Source: Phocaeicola plebeius (lineage in GTDB: Bacteria; Bacteroidota; Bacteroidia; Bacteroidales; Bacteroidaceae). From it: a stretch of DNA of 64,000 nucleotides. The first letter of the stretch is position 1. Each line of letters begins with the position of its first letter. Under the pieces are notes generated by a model. It was not told where the DNA came from and ran no database searches. It saw only the letters and a list, made by a program, of their open reading frames with translations. Location of the stretch: positions 1 through 64,000 of the forward strand of contig NZ_QSQT01000002.1 of NCBI RefSeq assembly GCF_003437535.1, in the 5' to 3' direction. Shown in pieces: positions 26,987 to 36,296 of this stretch. Both the position numbers and the translations under genes were made by a program.

Positions 26987-28078
26987 ATGGAAAACAAAAC
27001 GTATCAGTATAAAAGAATCACGGTAAAGATAGGTAGTAACGTGCTGACCCGCCGTGACGGCACACTGGATATAACCCGCATGTCAGCATTGGTGGACCAG
27101 GTGGCCGAGTTGCATAAAGCAGGAGTGGAAATCGTACTGGTGTCTTCCGGAGCGGTAGCTTCAGGAAGAAGCGAGTTGAAACCCTTGCGGAAACTGGACA
27201 GTGTGGACCAGCGGCAACTTTTTTCGGCAGTGGGACAGGCTAAGTTGATAAACCGTTATTATGAACTGTTTCGTGAGCACGGCATTACCGTAGGTCAGGT
27301 ACTCACGACTAAGGAGAGTTTTTCTACCCGTCGGCATTACCTGAACCAGCGTAATTGCATGAAGGTGATGTTGGAGAACGGGGTGATTCCTATCGTGAAT
27401 GAAAATGATACGATTTCGGTGACCGAGCTGATGTTTACCGACAACGATGAACTATCGGGTATGATTGCTTCGATGATGGACATGCAGGCATTGATTATCC
27501 TTAGTAACATTGACGGCATTTACAACGGTTCACCTTCGCAGCCGGGTACTTCTGTGATACGTACGGTGGAGCGTGGAAAGGATTTGTCGGATTACATTCA
27601 GACGGAAAAGTCCGGATTCGGACGGGGAGGGATGCTTACCAAAAGCACCATTGCCCGTAAGGTGGCCGATGAAGGTATTGCCGTGATTATCGCCAATGGC
27701 AAGAAAGAGAACATCCTGTCGGATTTGTTGTGTCATCCGGATACGACAGTCTGTACCCGTTTCCTTCCAGCTATGGAGGGAGTGTCGAGTATGAAGAAGT
27801 GGATTGCGCACAGTGAAGGCTTTGCCAAAGGGGAACTTCATCTGAACCGTCAGGCAGTAGAGGCCGTCAAAGGAGTGAAGGCTACCAGCATCCTTCCGGT
27901 GGGAGTGACGCGGGTTGTGGGAGATTTTGAGAAAGATGACCTCGTGCGCGTGATGGACGAGCAAGGACGGCAGATTGGAGTAGGCCGTGTATCAGCCGAC
28001 TCGGCAGAAGCACTTTCCATGGTGGGACAGCACGGGCAGAAACCGCTGGTACATTACGATTATCTGTATTTGGAATAA
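26987..28078 (+). CDS. proB: Glutamate 5-kinase
   Basis: This 363-residue cytoplasmic kinase makes gamma-glutamyl phosphate, the first step of proline synthesis. The amino-acid kinase domain shows ITVKIGSNVLTRRDGTLD near residue 10, IVLVSSGAVASGRSEL near 49, IPIVNENDTISVTELMFTDNDELSGMIA near 133, and GRGGMLTKSTIARKVADEG near 211. A PUA domain follows from about residue 275 (PVGVTRVVGDFEKDDLVRVMDEQGRQIGVGR). Family members are feedback-inhibited by proline. proC is not adjacent, and no proA follows here. Confidence 0.96.
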   Translation: MENKTYQYKRITVKIGSNVLTRRDGTLDITRMSALVDQVAELHKAGVEIVLVSSGAVASGRSELKPLRKLDSVDQRQLFSAVGQAKLINRYYELFREHGITVGQVLTTKESFSTRRHYLNQRNCMKVMLENGVIPIVNENDTISVTELMFTDNDELSGMIASMMDMQALIILSNIDGIYNGSPSQPGTSVIRTVERGKDLSDYIQTEKSGFGRGGMLTKSTIARKVADEGIAVIIANGKKENILSDLLCHPDTTVCTRFLPAMEGVSSMKKWIAHSEGFAKGELHLNRQAVEAVKGVKATSILPVGVTRVVGDFEKDDLVRVMDEQGRQIGVGRVSADSAEALSMVGQHGQKPLVHYDYLYLE

Positions 28079-28089
28079 ACCGGGATGGC

Positions 28090-29232
28090 TTACTCCATCG
28101 GTACGGTGCGTTGTTCTGCCACGGATTGTATGGACAGAGGGGTAACCGAAGTCCAAAGAGCCAGGTCGTGTATATCGGCCGGGTAAGGTATCTCCTGTTT
28201 CATTTCGGCTTCTAATGCTTTGAGCATGATGTAGTCCATTCCCTCATGGTGCGTGTCGATGCGCAGTGCTTCTTCTCCCCATTGTTGCCAATAGAGGTGT
28301 TCGTATTTTTGCAGGTAAGCGGTATCTGTCTCCCATGTTTCGTGCGGACTTTTTCCTTCCAGGTAAATGCGTCGCTGTTCTCCCTGCCAGATTCCTTTGG
28401 TGCCTTGTATTTCGAAGTCCAGGCTTCTGGGGCGGGGAAGAGTGGTGTCGTGAGTCAAAGAAACCAAGGTTCCGGAAGCTGTCTCCAGTTGGGTGACGGT
28501 TACGTCTCCCTGCGTGACAGGCACGTGAGGATTTCCTCCTAATTCACGGATACGCTGGTATAGGCCTGCGGGTTTGGAAGAAAAGGTGGTCAGGCGTACA
28601 AAACGGTCTTTGCGGGGAATGCCGGCGATGAGGCAGAGAGGAGCCAGTCCGTGAGTAGGATAAAGGTCGCCATTTTCCTGCTGGTAGAATTTGCTTCGCC
28701 AGATGCTTTCTGTCTTTTTCCGGTTGCCTAGACGGCCATGGTCATCGAGCAAGAGGCTGCGCAGGTCGTGGCGGTATCCGCCTCGCATGTATACAATTTC
28801 TCCCATCTCGCCGCTTTCTACCAGACGGTACAATGCTAACACCTCTCTCCGGAAAAGGACATTTTCCATCGGAAACACTTTTCTTCCGGTGCTTTCGGCT
28901 GCCTGTATCAGGGGCTTGTATTCGTTCAGGCACAGTCCTCCTTTTATTTCCAGTGCTACGTGGCACCCTTTTTGAATGCAGTATAGGGCATGTGTGACAT
29001 GAAGCAGCCACGGAGAGGCAATGAAAACTAGTTGCGGTGCCTGTTCCTTGATCATTCGCCGGTAATCTTCTCCTCCCCGGTTGTAGCAGGGCACTCCGTA
29101 GTCTTCTTCCCGCGCTTCAGGGTCGGCAATGGCTGTGACGTGGTAACCGGAAATATGACGGATGAGCGAGAGCAGTTGTTTTCCGCGGTAGCCCATACCG
29201 ATAAAAGCGATATGCAGTATGTCGTTATTCAT
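28090..29232 (-). CDS. GH109-like Gfo/Idh/MocA protein, cytoplasmic
   Basis: This 380-residue NAD-binding protein has the Rossmann start LHIAFIGMGYRGKQLLSLI and the GH109-type blocks GDLYPTHGLAPLCLIAGI near residue 185 and HHEGMDYIMLKALEA near 336. GH109 enzymes cleave alpha-GalNAc using tightly bound NAD. The motif GGHGGMD of the exported paralogue at 36297 is changed to HHEGMD here. No signal peptide is seen, so it should act in the cytoplasm on imported sugars, either as a glycosidase or as an oxidoreductase. Its start overlaps the FecR stop by 8 bases, placing it in the sigma-FecR transcript. Confidence 0.8.
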   Translation of the reverse strand: MNNDILHIAFIGMGYRGKQLLSLIRHISGYHVTAIADPEAREEDYGVPCYNRGGEDYRRMIKEQAPQLVFIASPWLLHVTHALYCIQKGCHVALEIKGGLCLNEYKPLIQAAESTGRKVFPMENVLFRREVLALYRLVESGEMGEIVYMRGGYRHDLRSLLLDDHGRLGNRKKTESIWRSKFYQQENGDLYPTHGLAPLCLIAGIPRKDRFVRLTTFSSKPAGLYQRIRELGGNPHVPVTQGDVTVTQLETASGTLVSLTHDTTLPRPRSLDFEIQGTKGIWQGEQRRIYLEGKSPHETWETDTAYLQKYEHLYWQQWGEEALRIDTHHEGMDYIMLKALEAEMKQEIPYPADIHDLALWTSVTPLSIQSVAEQRTVPME

Positions 29233-30217
29233 CTTTATAATCCGTAATCCATATTTTCTTTTGCTCGTGATTGATTCTGTAGCGGATTCCCGGACTCAGA
29301 AATTTGAGTGTGGAGAGGAACTCGTCTAGACTTTCGTCACGCAGCGTTGCTTTGTATTTGAGTTTTTTGGCGGAAGATGAAAGAAGAAACTGGTAACCGT
29401 AGTGCCGGTAAAGTTCTCCTCGCTTATCTTCTAGTGTATGGCCGTCAAAGATAACTGTTTTTTCGCGCCATGCATAGACGGAACCTACAGGAATTTGTAT
29501 CTTTTGAAAAGTACTGTCCTTGGGCTGACATAAAAAACTTTCTCCTGGAGAGAGTATGGTCTTTTGTGAAGTAAAGTCGGGAGATATTTCTACTTTTCCC
29601 TTGAGCAAGGTGACCCGGCTCTGTTCTTCGTTTGTGTAAGCCGAGACGTCGAAGTTGGTTCCCAGCACTTTAATTTTATAGTGAGCGGTGTGTACGTAGA
29701 AGGGTTTTCCATTTTGAGATTTTACGTCGAAGATGGCTTCACCATGTAAGGTGACGTTTCGTTCCTTTTTCCAGTTGCCGGTCGTATAGGAAAGGGTTGA
29801 ACAGGCATTCAGCCAGACACTGGAGCCGTCGGGCAGTTTTACTTTAGCCTGTTGTCCGGTTTCTGTTTCTACGATGACTGGGTAGGATTCTGTCTGAGGC
29901 GTGAATAATCTTTCCGCTTGCCATCCGATAACCAGGCAAAGGAGAATGGAGGCCGCATAAAGCCATGTTGTCCGGATACTCCGTCTGCGGGTAGTCTGTG
30001 GGCTGATGCCTGTCCGGTCTGCGAATTTTTTCCATTCATTCTGAGTATCAGCTTCCAGTTTTTCTTTTTCATATTCTTGGTGGAGCCAGGCTTCTTTCAG
30101 AGAAAACCATGCTTGCTGGTTTTCCTTGCTTTCGCATAACCATTCATAAAGCTGCCGGGTTTCTTCCTCTGTCAGCTGGTGGTGCATATATTTTTGAAAG
30201 TCAATTTTCTTCATCAT
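29225..30217 (-). CDS. FecR-type anti-sigma factor (PUL2)
   Basis: This 330-residue inner-membrane protein has a cytoplasmic N-terminal part (residues 1-82) that would hold the sigma factor. A single membrane helix is TTWLYAASILLCLVIGW (about 84-100). The periplasmic FecR domain contains VKLPDGSSVWLNACSTLSY near 128 and FYVHTAHYKIKVLGTNFDVSAY near 175, and a DUF4974-like C-terminal domain lies at about 255-328. It should pass a signal from the STN domain of the SusC at 31237 to the sigma factor encoded 21 bases upstream. The second Met (30214) is an equally good start. Confidence 0.95.
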   Translation of the reverse strand: MMKKIDFQKYMHHQLTEEETRQLYEWLCESKENQQAWFSLKEAWLHQEYEKEKLEADTQNEWKKFADRTGISPQTTRRRSIRTTWLYAASILLCLVIGWQAERLFTPQTESYPVIVETETGQQAKVKLPDGSSVWLNACSTLSYTTGNWKKERNVTLHGEAIFDVKSQNGKPFYVHTAHYKIKVLGTNFDVSAYTNEEQSRVTLLKGKVEISPDFTSQKTILSPGESFLCQPKDSTFQKIQIPVGSVYAWREKTVIFDGHTLEDKRGELYRHYGYQFLLSSSAKKLKYKATLRDESLDEFLSTLKFLSPGIRYRINHEQKKIWITDYKDE

Positions 30218-30238
30218 GAGATATCGGATTTTAAAAGG

Positions 30239-30808
30239 TTAGAAAAGTAAAGGAAGAAAGTGTGTCAGCGAGGCTCTTATTACCTTCAGCCCACGGTACA
30301 AATGGTTTTCTACCGTCCGGATGGATAAATTGAGTTCTTCGGCTATTTCGCTGCTCTTCATTCCTTGTCGGTGGTTCATCTGTACAACCAGACGGCATTG
30401 CTGAGGCAGTTGCTCCAGAGCCTTCTGGAAATTTTCATCGAGTTCCTTAAAATAAAGGTCTTCCAGCACGTTCTTTTCCTTAGTATAATATGAAAGTTCC
30501 AGTTCTTTTAATTTGGTGTCTGTCAGGTTGGAGAAATTGTTTTGTAAGGCATTTCTTCTTATTTGTTTCAGGCATTGAGTTTTCAGAATCTGAAACAGGT
30601 AGGAGCATAAGGTCTCCGGACTTTCAATACGGTTCCGATATTCCCAGAAAAGAATGAAACTTTCCTGTGTCACGTCTTTTGCCTCGTCTTCGTCTCCTAA
30701 TATCTTTTTACAGAAGACATAGGCTCTTGGGTGGTATTTTTTGTAGAACCACTCAAACGATGCCAGATTTCCTTGTTTGATATCAGAATAAATTGCATGT
30801 GCTTCCAT
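30239..30808 (-). CDS. ECF sigma-70 factor (PUL2)
   Basis: This 189-residue extracytoplasmic-function sigma factor has region 2 (LASFEWFYKKYHPRAYVFCKKIL, then DEAKDVTQESFILFWEYRN, residues about 15-62) and region 4 (LEQLPQQCRLVVQMNHRQGMKSSEIAEELNLSIRTVENHLYRGL, about 130-175). It is followed by the FecR gene and lies divergent from the STN-containing susC. This is the standard trans-envelope control unit of mucin-type PULs. It likely drives transcription of susC at 31237, and possibly of its own operon. Confidence 0.95.
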   Translation of the reverse strand: MEAHAIYSDIKQGNLASFEWFYKKYHPRAYVFCKKILGDEDEAKDVTQESFILFWEYRNRIESPETLCSYLFQILKTQCLKQIRRNALQNNFSNLTDTKLKELELSYYTKEKNVLEDLYFKELDENFQKALEQLPQQCRLVVQMNHRQGMKSSEIAEELNLSIRTVENHLYRGLKVIRASLTHFLPLLF

Positions 30809-30885
30809 AATGCTGTTCTTTACAGAGAGTAAAGTGAGTAAGTTGTAATAAGGTCTTGTTTGTGGAATAAGGAAAAAGGATGGTT

Positions 30886-30893
30886 CAAAGATA
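30886..30893 (-). promoter_or_regulatory. -7 box for the sigma gene
   Basis: The minus strand reads TATCTTTG (TAnnTTTG), 78 bases upstream of the sigma factor start. The remaining 428-base gap to susC holds the 22-bp array at 31034, and I found no other clear -7 box before susC. That fits a sigma-specific promoter. Confidence 0.5.
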
Positions 30894-31033
30894 ATGTTTT
30901 ATCTTGTACAGACCAATAGTAAATGTTTTTTTTATGATGGTTCTATTTACGGTTCTTTCCTTGAAATATCAAATAATGTATAATCTGGCCTTCTCCTACC
31001 GGTTTCAGGAAAGCTTGTTTTATTCCCTCGAAA

Positions 31034-31099
31034 AAACGTCTAGGCGTTTCATCCTGCATGTCGAAGCGTATTTCTCTGCACGCCGAAGCATTTTATTTC
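31034..31099. repeat. 22-bp-period array, locus 4, before susC of PUL2
   Basis: Three units start at 31034, 31056 and 31078. The first holds AAACGTCTAGGCGTTTCA, an imperfect palindrome very like units of locus 3. The second and third share GCATGTCGAAGCGTATTT and GCACGCCGAAGCATTTT. It ends about 137 bases upstream of the susC start. Confidence 0.7.
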
Positions 31100-31236
31100 A
31101 ACTGTTTTATTAATAAATGTTTAAAAACCGGATGCCGTATGAGTAAATATTTCCAGTTCTTTTTCTTTGTTTTAAACAAAGGAGTCCTGGGATTGAGGAA
31201 AAAAGGAACTTTTTATTAACTAAAATCTAATTTATT

Positions 31237-34200
31237 ATGAGGAAATGCGTATTACAAGACTGGTGGACAAAGTTTTCCTGTAGAATTTGGGTGGGGCTGA
31301 TGTGGCTACTGCTGCCTTTCAGTGTAACTGCACAACACACATCGCTTCAGTTAAGCCTGTTAAATCGTCCGTTGGCGGAATTTATCCAGGCGGTGGAAAC
31401 ACAAACAGACTTTAAGTTTTTCTATGAAGAAGGACAAGTGGATACTACATGTCCTGTGACAGTGAAACTTCAGAATGGAGATGTGAAGGAGGCACTTCGT
31501 CAGGCTTTGGAGTATACGGCTATCTCTTGGAGTATGTCTGATAAACGAATTATGTTGGTTCGCAAGCAGGCGCCTTCTGGCGAGAATACACAGAAGAGGG
31601 AGTTTAAGGGGCAAGTGCTGGATGAGGCTGGAATGCCTGTAATCGGTGCCAATGTAAGTGTGAAAGGCACATCGGTGGGAACGATTACTGACCTGGATGG
31701 TAATTATTCGTTTATGGCTCCTGAAGGAAGTGTGCTGGTCGTGTCATATATAGGATATGCCACTCAGGAGTTTTCATGCACGAAAGGGGAGTGTCCGGTT
31801 GTGCGCCTGAAAGAGGATTCGAAGGTGTTGGATGACGTGGTTGTCGTGGGGTATGGTACGGTAAAGAAACGTGATTTGACTGGATCTGTTTCCAGTGTGA
31901 AAGGAGAAGATTTGGATCTTGGAGGGATGGCTTCCGTGGGACATGCGCTTAGCGGAAAGGCGGCAGGGCTGTACGTAAAACGGAATAGTGCACAGCCGGG
32001 AGGTGGTCTGGATATTCTGGTTCGTGGAGCCGGATCTGTCAATGCAGGGAATGATCCTCTTTATATTGTGGATGGTTTTCCGATTGCCAAGCTGGACCAG
32101 GCCAACGGAGGAGACGCTAAGATGGATCCTGGTACGCAGGGTATCCTGAATTTCCTGAATCCGAATGACGTGGAGTCAATAGAGGTGTTGAAAGATGCCA
32201 GCGCTACGTCTATCTATGGGGCACGTGCAGCTAATGGAGTTGTTATTATCACCACAAAGCGCGGAAAGCAAGGAAAGGCTAAGGTAGATTATTCTTATAG
32301 TTATTCTTTGCAGAAGTATGCGGACAAGTATGATTTGTTGAATTTGAAAGAATGGATGATTGAAAAGAATCGTACCACCTGGGAAGGATGGTTATGGGAT
32401 AACAAGGTCGCTCCATGGGGCACAAAGACGCTGGAAGAGGCGCGTCAGAATCCGTATAACGGTATCCAATATCAACAGCCTTACACTGATGAGGAAATAG
32501 CTCAGGCAGGTCTGGGCACAGACTGGCTGGGATTAATAACCCGTAACGGACAGATTCAAGAGCATAATGTGAGTATTCAGGGGGGAAGTGAAAACACCCA
32601 GTATATGCTTTCCTTTAATTATTATAATCATAAGGGTATTATAAAGAATTCCGGTATGACCCGTTATACAGCCAAGGCCAATATTGACCAGAAATTTCTG
32701 GATATCTTCAAGGTGGGGCTGAACATGGTGTTAACCCGGATAGATAATGACAATACACAACTTGGAGCAGGAGAGTTTGAGAACTCCGGCATTATCCGGT
32801 CGGCCTTACAGATGGGGCCTAATATCGAAGCTTATGATGAGGAAACCGGAACTTATCCGATAAATCCTCTGATAGGTACGCAGCCGAATCCTTATTCCTT
32901 ACTCAACAATATAGATGAAGGCCGGATAGACCGTCTGTTGGGCAATGTCTTTTTGGAGGCCAGACCGGTAGAAGGACTGACACTGCGTTTAAATGCAGGT
33001 ATTGACCATGCCAATATAGGACGTAATACTTATCAGCCTCGTACTACGTTAAACGGAGAAAAGAATGGAGGAGTGGCGTATATTTACAATACTGCGAACA
33101 ATCAGTATCTGCTGGAAGCTACGGCTACTTATCAGCTGACTTTCAATCAGATTCACAATTTGAATCTGCTTGCGGGAACTTCTTATGAGAAGTTTAACTA
33201 TGATGCATCAGAACTAGGCAACAATAACTTTGTGACAGACGGGTTCGGGTGGAAAAATATCGCTTCTGGAGCTGGAACAAAAATTGTCAAATCGGCGGCG
33301 ACTGAGAACAAGATGCTTTCTTACTTTTTCCGCTTGGGATATGTCTTGCATGACCGATATTTGCTGACTGCTACTTTGCGTGCGGACGGTGCGAGCGTGT
33401 TTGCCCGTAACAATAAATGGGGATATTTCCCTTCTGTTGCGTTGGGGTGGAATGTGAATCAGGAGAAGTTTTTGCGTAATGTGGACTGGCTTTCCAACTT
33501 AAAACTGCGTTTGAGTTGGGGGCAGACTGGTAATGCAGATATCAGTACTAATGCGTTTGCCAGCTATCAGGCCGCTAATGGATGGGTGGGTGCCGACCAT
33601 AATCCTGTTACGGCCGTAACAAAAGCTAAACTGGAAAATCCTGATTTAAAGTGGGAAACCACGACAGAATGGAACTTTGGACTTGACTTTGGTTTCCTGA
33701 AAGACCGGATTACAGGTTCGGTGGATGTGTATCAGCGGGTTATTTCGGATTTGCTGAATTATAAGCCATTGAATTCTTATCAAGAGGTCAAACAAATCAT
33801 GGCCAATATCGGAAAGACACAAAGCAGGGGAATTGAAGTGACGCTGAATACGCGCAATATCGTTACGAAAGATTTTTTCTGGGGGACGACATTGACTTAT
33901 GCAAAGTATGAAGACCGCTGGAAAGAACGTACGCCGGACTGGAAACCGAATGTATATGAATCGGTGGATGATCCGATTCGTCCGATTTATGCTCGCCGGG
34001 CAGACCATATACTGCAAGTTGGAGAAGCACCTCCTGCTGCTCAGCCGGATTTGCTTCCTGGGCAGATTGTCATCAAGGATGTGGATGGTTATAAGAGAGA
34101 TAGCAATGGAAACCCTATGGTGGATGAACAGGGACGTTTTGTACGGACGGGGAAAGCAGACGGAATTATTGATGAAGCCGATACGCAATTAATCGGTTCG

Positions 34201-34692
34201 GTAGATCCCGGATGGATGGGAAGTTTGACAAATACTTTCCGTTATAAAGGATTTGATTTCAGTTTCTCATTGAACGGAATGTTTGACCGTATAATGGAAG
34301 ATCCGACAGAAATGGATTTTGGGTTACTTGGCAATAATATAGCGACGAGCGGTTATAATGCGTTGAAAGTAATCAAGAATCGTTGGACGCCAGAGAATCC
34401 TTCTGTGACCCGTCCAAGTTCTTTTTACAATACGGGACATAATTATACTTATGGAGATTTCTTTTATCAAAAGGCGTGGTTTATCCGCCTGCAGACTATA
34501 AGTCTAGGGTATACTTTGCCTAAGTCTTGGATAGCGAAAGCCAAGGTATTGAGCAGTGTGCGTTTGAATGTCAGCGCCAATAACTTGTTTATAATTACTC
34601 CTTATAAGGGACTTGATCCCGAAACAGACTCGTATGCTGCTGCCTATCCGAACGCACGTACCTTTAGTTTTGGAGTTAATGTCTCATTTTGA
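31237..34692 (+). CDS. SusC/RagA transporter with STN signalling domain (PUL2)
   Basis: At 1151 residues this is longer than the other SusC proteins because of an N-terminal STN domain (LQLSLLNRPLAEFIQAVETQ to SWSMSDKRIMLVRK, about 34-112). That domain contacts FecR in the periplasm. A CarboxypepD_reg domain follows (EFKGQVLDEAGMPVIGANV, about 122-200). Next come the plug (DDVVVVGYGTVKKRDLTGS, VLKDASATSIYGARAANGV) and a barrel ending FGVNVSF. It imports oligosaccharides and reports their passage to the divergent sigma and anti-sigma pair. susD follows 33 bases downstream. Confidence 0.96.
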   Translation: MRKCVLQDWWTKFSCRIWVGLMWLLLPFSVTAQHTSLQLSLLNRPLAEFIQAVETQTDFKFFYEEGQVDTTCPVTVKLQNGDVKEALRQALEYTAISWSMSDKRIMLVRKQAPSGENTQKREFKGQVLDEAGMPVIGANVSVKGTSVGTITDLDGNYSFMAPEGSVLVVSYIGYATQEFSCTKGECPVVRLKEDSKVLDDVVVVGYGTVKKRDLTGSVSSVKGEDLDLGGMASVGHALSGKAAGLYVKRNSAQPGGGLDILVRGAGSVNAGNDPLYIVDGFPIAKLDQANGGDAKMDPGTQGILNFLNPNDVESIEVLKDASATSIYGARAANGVVIITTKRGKQGKAKVDYSYSYSLQKYADKYDLLNLKEWMIEKNRTTWEGWLWDNKVAPWGTKTLEEARQNPYNGIQYQQPYTDEEIAQAGLGTDWLGLITRNGQIQEHNVSIQGGSENTQYMLSFNYYNHKGIIKNSGMTRYTAKANIDQKFLDIFKVGLNMVLTRIDNDNTQLGAGEFENSGIIRSALQMGPNIEAYDEETGTYPINPLIGTQPNPYSLLNNIDEGRIDRLLGNVFLEARPVEGLTLRLNAGIDHANIGRNTYQPRTTLNGEKNGGVAYIYNTANNQYLLEATATYQLTFNQIHNLNLLAGTSYEKFNYDASELGNNNFVTDGFGWKNIASGAGTKIVKSAATENKMLSYFFRLGYVLHDRYLLTATLRADGASVFARNNKWGYFPSVALGWNVNQEKFLRNVDWLSNLKLRLSWGQTGNADISTNAFASYQAANGWVGADHNPVTAVTKAKLENPDLKWETTTEWNFGLDFGFLKDRITGSVDVYQRVISDLLNYKPLNSYQEVKQIMANIGKTQSRGIEVTLNTRNIVTKDFFWGTTLTYAKYEDRWKERTPDWKPNVYESVDDPIRPIYARRADHILQVGEAPPAAQPDLLPGQIVIKDVDGYKRDSNGNPMVDEQGRFVRTGKADGIIDEADTQLIGSVDPGWMGSLTNTFRYKGFDFSFSLNGMFDRIMEDPTEMDFGLLGNNIATSGYNALKVIKNRWTPENPSVTRPSSFYNTGHNYTYGDFFYQKAWFIRLQTISLGYTLPKSWIAKAKVLSSVRLNVSANNLFIITPYKGLDPETDSYAAAYPNARTFSFGVNVSF

Positions 34693-34725
34693 AGTAGAAA
34701 ATAATGACTTAAAAAAGAAAAGAGT

Positions 34726-36276
34726 ATGAAAAAGATGTACTATTCAATTCTATATTTTGTGGCTCTGTGCAGTATATTTTCCATGAGTTCTTGTGTTGAC
34801 TTGGATCCCATGGATTCGTCTGAGATTAATCCTTCTATTTATCCACGTACGGAAGAGGATATGCGTTCTTTGGTCAACGGGTGTTATCAGTCTGTAAGGT
34901 CGAGTTGGTTTGACGGACTTTTTGCGACGAATGAACGTGGAGTAACGATTGTAAATGATTTGACCACAGAAATTCTTTCTTGTAAGGCCGGATGGATGAA
35001 AGACGTGTCTGACTTGAATTTTTTCCCTACGACTAATGATTTAACTCGCTTTTATTACAGTGATACGGATGCGTATAGTGATGGTTGGCTGAATGATATC
35101 AGCCAGTGTACTTCAGTATTAAAACAGATTGAAGTGTGCGATTTTTTGTCGGATGAGGTGAAAAAAGAGTTGATGGCAGAAGTGCGTTGTGCCCGTGGCT
35201 TGCTTTCTTATACTCTTTATGATATGTTTGGTCCGTTGGTGGTGGCTCCGATTGAACTCCTGGAGAATCCCATTGTAGAACAGCCGTTGTCCCGGCTTTC
35301 GCAAGAGGATATGGTCAAGTTTATAGAGGATGATTTGCTGTATGCTTCCACAAACTTACCTGTTCCGGCGGATACGGAGTATGGAAGATTCTCTCAAGGG
35401 CTGGCAAAGATGCTATTGATTCGTCTTTATTTACATGAAACTCCGACAAACCGAGAGTTCTATCAGAAGGTAGAGAATCTTTGTCGGGAAATGAAGGATT
35501 ATGGTTATTCACTGGCCCAAAGTTATACTGGAATGTTTGAAGTTGGAGGGCAGGGAAAGGCAAATCCGGAAATAATTTGGGCGATTCCGGTCGTTTTGGA
35601 ACAGGTAAGTTGGAATGACTGGCATATGTCTATGTTACCAACAGATTTTGAAGATCATGGAATGGAAGCAGGGTATGAACTGGTCAATAGTACGTGGGCG
35701 TTTTATGATAGTTTTGAGCCGAGGGATTTACGGAAAACCTATTTGATTGCTTCTTACACGAACAATAAGGGAGAAACTGTAGATCGGGAACATCCCGGAA
35801 ATCCGGATAAGCATTTAGATGTAGGGCCTATTCCTTTGAAATATGGATATGATATAAATGTGGTAGGGAATGGAGGTAAGAGTAGCATTGATCCTATCAT
35901 CTATCGTTATGCGGATGTGTATCTTTCGTTGGCTGAAGCGCTTTGTCGGAAACCTTCATCGTCTGTTGCTGACCGGCAGGAGGCGCTTGGCTTGATAAAT
36001 GACATTCGTGGAAGAGCTGGACTTGGAGCCTTGTCTGACGCAGATATTGCGACGGATGAGTTATTAATAGATGTGATACTAAAAGAGCGGAGCCATGAGT
36101 TCTGGTGTGAAAATGGACAGTATCGTGCAGATTTGATTCGTTTGGGTAAGTTTGTAGAACATGCGAGAAATATCAAGGGCACTCCTTATGCGGCTGATTA
36201 TAAATCTGTATATCCATTGCCTCTTTCTGCTATTAATGATGGGAAGGGGAAAGTGATACAGAATCCTCAATATTAA
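34726..36276 (+). CDS. SusD/RagB glycan-binding lipoprotein (PUL2)
   Basis: This 516-residue lipoprotein has the signal ending SIFSMSSC (Cys23). The usual SusD blocks are seen: LMAEVRCARGLLSYTLYDMFGPLVVAP near 149, the TPR-like helices, and PIIYRYADVYLSLAEALCRK near 388, with ILKERSHEFWCENGQYRADLIRLGKF near 450. It acts with the preceding SusC at the outer surface. Its stop overlaps by one base the longest frame of the following GH109 gene. Confidence 0.95.
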   Translation: MKKMYYSILYFVALCSIFSMSSCVDLDPMDSSEINPSIYPRTEEDMRSLVNGCYQSVRSSWFDGLFATNERGVTIVNDLTTEILSCKAGWMKDVSDLNFFPTTNDLTRFYYSDTDAYSDGWLNDISQCTSVLKQIEVCDFLSDEVKKELMAEVRCARGLLSYTLYDMFGPLVVAPIELLENPIVEQPLSRLSQEDMVKFIEDDLLYASTNLPVPADTEYGRFSQGLAKMLLIRLYLHETPTNREFYQKVENLCREMKDYGYSLAQSYTGMFEVGGQGKANPEIIWAIPVVLEQVSWNDWHMSMLPTDFEDHGMEAGYELVNSTWAFYDSFEPRDLRKTYLIASYTNNKGETVDREHPGNPDKHLDVGPIPLKYGYDINVVGNGGKSSIDPIIYRYADVYLSLAEALCRKPSSSVADRQEALGLINDIRGRAGLGALSDADIATDELLIDVILKERSHEFWCENGQYRADLIRLGKFVEHARNIKGTPYAADYKSVYPLPLSAINDGKGKVIQNPQY

Positions 36277-36296
36277 TGAATTTAAAAATTGCAGAT

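Noticed and set aside
30809..31236. Coding gene (69-codon frame at 30904) between sigma and susC
   Set aside because: The translation has no recognisable features, and the frame overlaps the repeat array and probable promoter DNA.
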